Below the pieces are notes generated by a model. It was not told the origin of the DNA. It saw nothing but the letters and a program-made list of their open reading frames with translations, and made no database searches. Below are positions 21,174-22,808 of a stretch of 22,808 nucleotides of DNA, piece after piece. Position numbers and translations under genes: made by a program. How positions within the stretch are numbered: the first letter of the stretch is position 1; every line of letters begins with the position of its first letter. The DNA lies in the IMG/VR virus record IMGVR_UViG_3300024518_002131, positions 1-22,808 of that record, one strand, 5' to 3'. This DNA is from a virus.

Positions 21174-21718
21174 TGGCTCGTCTCGGTCCTGGCGGACGTG
21201 CTCCAGTAAGGGTTGGTTCCGGACGAGGGACTCTCGGCTCTCATATCCGGATGTTGCGCACCGACTGGGACGGCATGCAGAAGGACTGGAACGCGTTGGT
21301 TCGGGCGGTGATGGAAGAGGTGGGCGAACTGTGGGTCGAGCAGTTCATGCCTCTTCACTTTCGACCTGGAGCCACGAATCGTTACGGATACCGTATTCGC
21401 TCGGACGCGTGGAAGGAATACAAACGTAGGATCTACGGGCACTCGAAACCGTTGATCGAGACGGGCTTGATGCGTGACCGACTGTTGGCGAACGCCGGCA
21501 TCCGGATCGTGGCGCGAGCGACCAACAAGAAAGCATCAGTACGGGTCAAGATGCCCCTGCCTCATCCGTTGAACCCCAAGGCTGGCAAAGGCGAGATTGG
21601 ACGGCTTGACGTTGATCGCCGCGAAGAGGACGTAATGGTGCGGTTCGCCATGAAGCTGCTGAAACGATCAATCGTGAGCAAAGTGCTCCGTCAAAAAGTG
21701 CTGAAAAGGGCCGCATAA
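21173..21718 (+). CDS. minor tail/completion protein, gpZ-like, 181 aa
   Basis: ATG 21173 overlaps the preceding TAA (TAATG) with GGGGG eight bases upstream. The 5' extension in this frame shadows the previous gene. It is a basic protein with a long helical core (WDGMQKDWNALVRAVMEEVGELWVEQFMPLHF), a YGYRIRSDAWKEYKRR segment and a basic C-terminus. This resembles gpZ/HK97 gp10-type proteins that join the tail to the head. Identification is by position and general character. Confidence 0.6.
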   Translation: MARLGPGGRAPVRVGSGRGTLGSHIRMLRTDWDGMQKDWNALVRAVMEEVGELWVEQFMPLHFRPGATNRYGYRIRSDAWKEYKRRIYGHSKPLIETGLMRDRLLANAGIRIVARATNKKASVRVKMPLPHPLNPKAGKGEIGRLDVDRREEDVMVRFAMKLLKRSIVSKVLRQKVLKRAA

Positions 21719-21719
21719 C

Positions 21720-22670
21720 ATGGGCGTCGACAATCTCCATACCTTAGAGCGGCACGTGTTCGCCGGGTCCGGCGCGTTCAATCTGTCGCAGATCCCAGAC
21801 CGCGAAATCGACCTCGGGATTACTGAGGAACTCGGCTACGGCGCTGGGCAACTGTCGCCGTCGCACGTATCTGTGATGTCGCAAGCCCCGGTGATCAGCG
21901 GTGGCACAACCGAGATCGCCAGGTTTCTGACCAACATCGACGCGTTGCTTGGCCTGGCGATTCCGTCGACTACCGTCATCACCTCGGTGGCGTTCTACTT
22001 CCAGTCGGCCCAACTGCTGGGCGGAATCAAGGCTGGCTCAAGCCATCTGACCGGCACGCTCAACAAAGGGATGGTGATTCCGACCGGGGTCTCTGTCGAG
22101 CAAGACGGTGTCGCCACCCTGAACTTCGACATGCACGCGTTGTACGACGGGACGAACCTGCCGATCGTGTGGGCGGACAGCCAAGCCTTGGCATCCGGAA
22201 CGCCAGCGGTTGACGAGCAGTTCACGCTCGGACCAACGTTCATCAACAACGTGCAGGTTCCCGGCTTGCAGGGCATGACCTGGGACTTCGGTATCGAGGT
22301 CGAGAAGCATTCGACGGACGGGCAGGTATACCCGTTGACGATGCGCATCATGCGGGTGACCCCGATGATCACGCTACGAAGCGTGGATGTCGTCACGGCA
22401 AGCGACTTCAACCTGACGGGAACGGCGTTGGATGCCAATACGTTCAAGACGTACATTCAGAAGATGGACGACGAGGGCGACCGGGTTGCGATCGCTACGA
22501 CCGAGCACGTGGAGATAGCGGGAACCGCAAGCCAAGGGTTCGTGACGGTCGAGAACCTCGGCGGGGCGAACCAGGAATCTCACGTGAGCGAGATCAAGAT
22601 CAGACCGACGGTCGGGTCGGGAGCCGTCTACACGATCGACGCAACTGCCGCGATTCCGGCATTCTCGTAG
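21720..22670 (+). CDS. major tail (tube) protein, gpV position, 316 aa
   Basis: It starts two bases after the upstream stop. It is beta-rich with Thr/Gly/Val strands (TVITSVAFYFQSAQLLGGIKAG, VSVEQDGVATLNFDMHALYDG, VPGLQGMTWDFGIEVEKHS) and an extra C-terminal beta domain (HVEIAGTASQGFVTVENLGG onward). Phage tube proteins of this size are common, and many have an added C-terminal domain. Its place after the connector/terminator genes matches lambda V. It would polymerise as hexameric rings of the flexible tail. Confidence 0.7.
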   Translation: MGVDNLHTLERHVFAGSGAFNLSQIPDREIDLGITEELGYGAGQLSPSHVSVMSQAPVISGGTTEIARFLTNIDALLGLAIPSTTVITSVAFYFQSAQLLGGIKAGSSHLTGTLNKGMVIPTGVSVEQDGVATLNFDMHALYDGTNLPIVWADSQALASGTPAVDEQFTLGPTFINNVQVPGLQGMTWDFGIEVEKHSTDGQVYPLTMRIMRVTPMITLRSVDVVTASDFNLTGTALDANTFKTYIQKMDDEGDRVAIATTEHVEIAGTASQGFVTVENLGGANQESHVSEIKIRPTVGSGAVYTIDATAAIPAFS

Positions 22671-22679
22671 GGGTGAACC

Positions 22680-22808
22680 ATGGGCGTCAGCATGCCGCAA
22701 ATCATGGAGATCAAGAAGTTGGCAGAGAAAGCTGGACTGCCGGCCTCGTTCGCTCGCCGCATGGTCATCCAAGGCGTGTCGATGGACAAGATCCGTTCGC
22801 TGATGGAT
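22680..22808 (+). CDS. start of a further tail-region gene, cut by the window end
   Basis: ATG 22680 follows GGGGTGAACC. The 43 visible codons (MGVSMPQIMEIKKLAEKAGL, then ARRMVIQGVSMDKIRSLMD) are helical. In lambda the G/T tail chaperone genes follow V, so this could be such a gene, but the fragment is too short to say. Confidence 0.6.
   Translation, partial: MGVSMPQIMEIKKLAEKAGLPASFARRMVIQGVSMDKIRSLMD

Noticed and set aside
1-22808. CRISPR arrays, integrase/attachment sites, repressor genes, insertion sequences
   Set aside because: I looked for regular long direct repeats with unique spacers, recombinase motifs and transposase motifs and saw none. The tRNA-like array has no spaced identical repeats of CRISPR type.

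Overview
The window reads as part of a tailed double-stranded DNA phage genome or prophage with a lambda-like siphovirus head and tail-joining module. Every supported gene is on the + strand. Genes are tightly packed, often with ATGA or TAATG stop/start overlaps, and most have a visible Shine-Dalgarno sequence. The sequence is GC-rich. I cannot name the host. I see no integrase, repressor or bacterial housekeeping gene, so lytic or temperate lifestyle is undetermined.

Layout: (1) 1-391 is a tandem array of tRNA or tRNA-like units. Successive units are separated by exactly the dinucleotide AT. One is a full cloverleaf body whose anticodon arm is greatly lengthened, and two look D-arm-less. A possible terminator follows. 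(2) 484-3909 holds small early or accessory genes. These include two conserved but uncharacterised phage-type genes (1332-2045 and 2509-3015), which flank a striking G/T-rich degenerate GGNNN pentamer tract of about 430 nt. A hairpin-rich gene-free stretch lies at 934-1331. (3) 4003-5029 holds four small single-span membrane proteins (candidate lysis or envelope cluster), followed at 5110-6561 by a membrane-anchored trypsin-like serine protease with a coiled coil and a thioredoxin-like C-terminus. (4) 6558-9061 is a run of small hypothetical genes. (5) 9075-12375 holds appendage-like structural proteins rich in beta structure and short repeats. (6) 12577-22808 is the packaging and morphogenesis module in lambda order: small terminase, large terminase, two small proteins, portal, S49 head protease with an apparent nested scaffold, decoration protein, major capsid protein, head-tail connectors, tail terminator and Z-like proteins, tail tube protein, and the start of one more gene.

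How it works together: the terminase pair packages DNA through the portal. The protease and scaffold assemble and mature a capsid built of the HK97-fold major capsid protein and a decoration protein. Connector proteins join this to a non-contractile tail. The proteins at 9075-12375 probably decorate the particle. The membrane proteins and protease may act at the host envelope. The most unusual parts are the AT-spaced tRNA-like array and the pentamer repeat tract.
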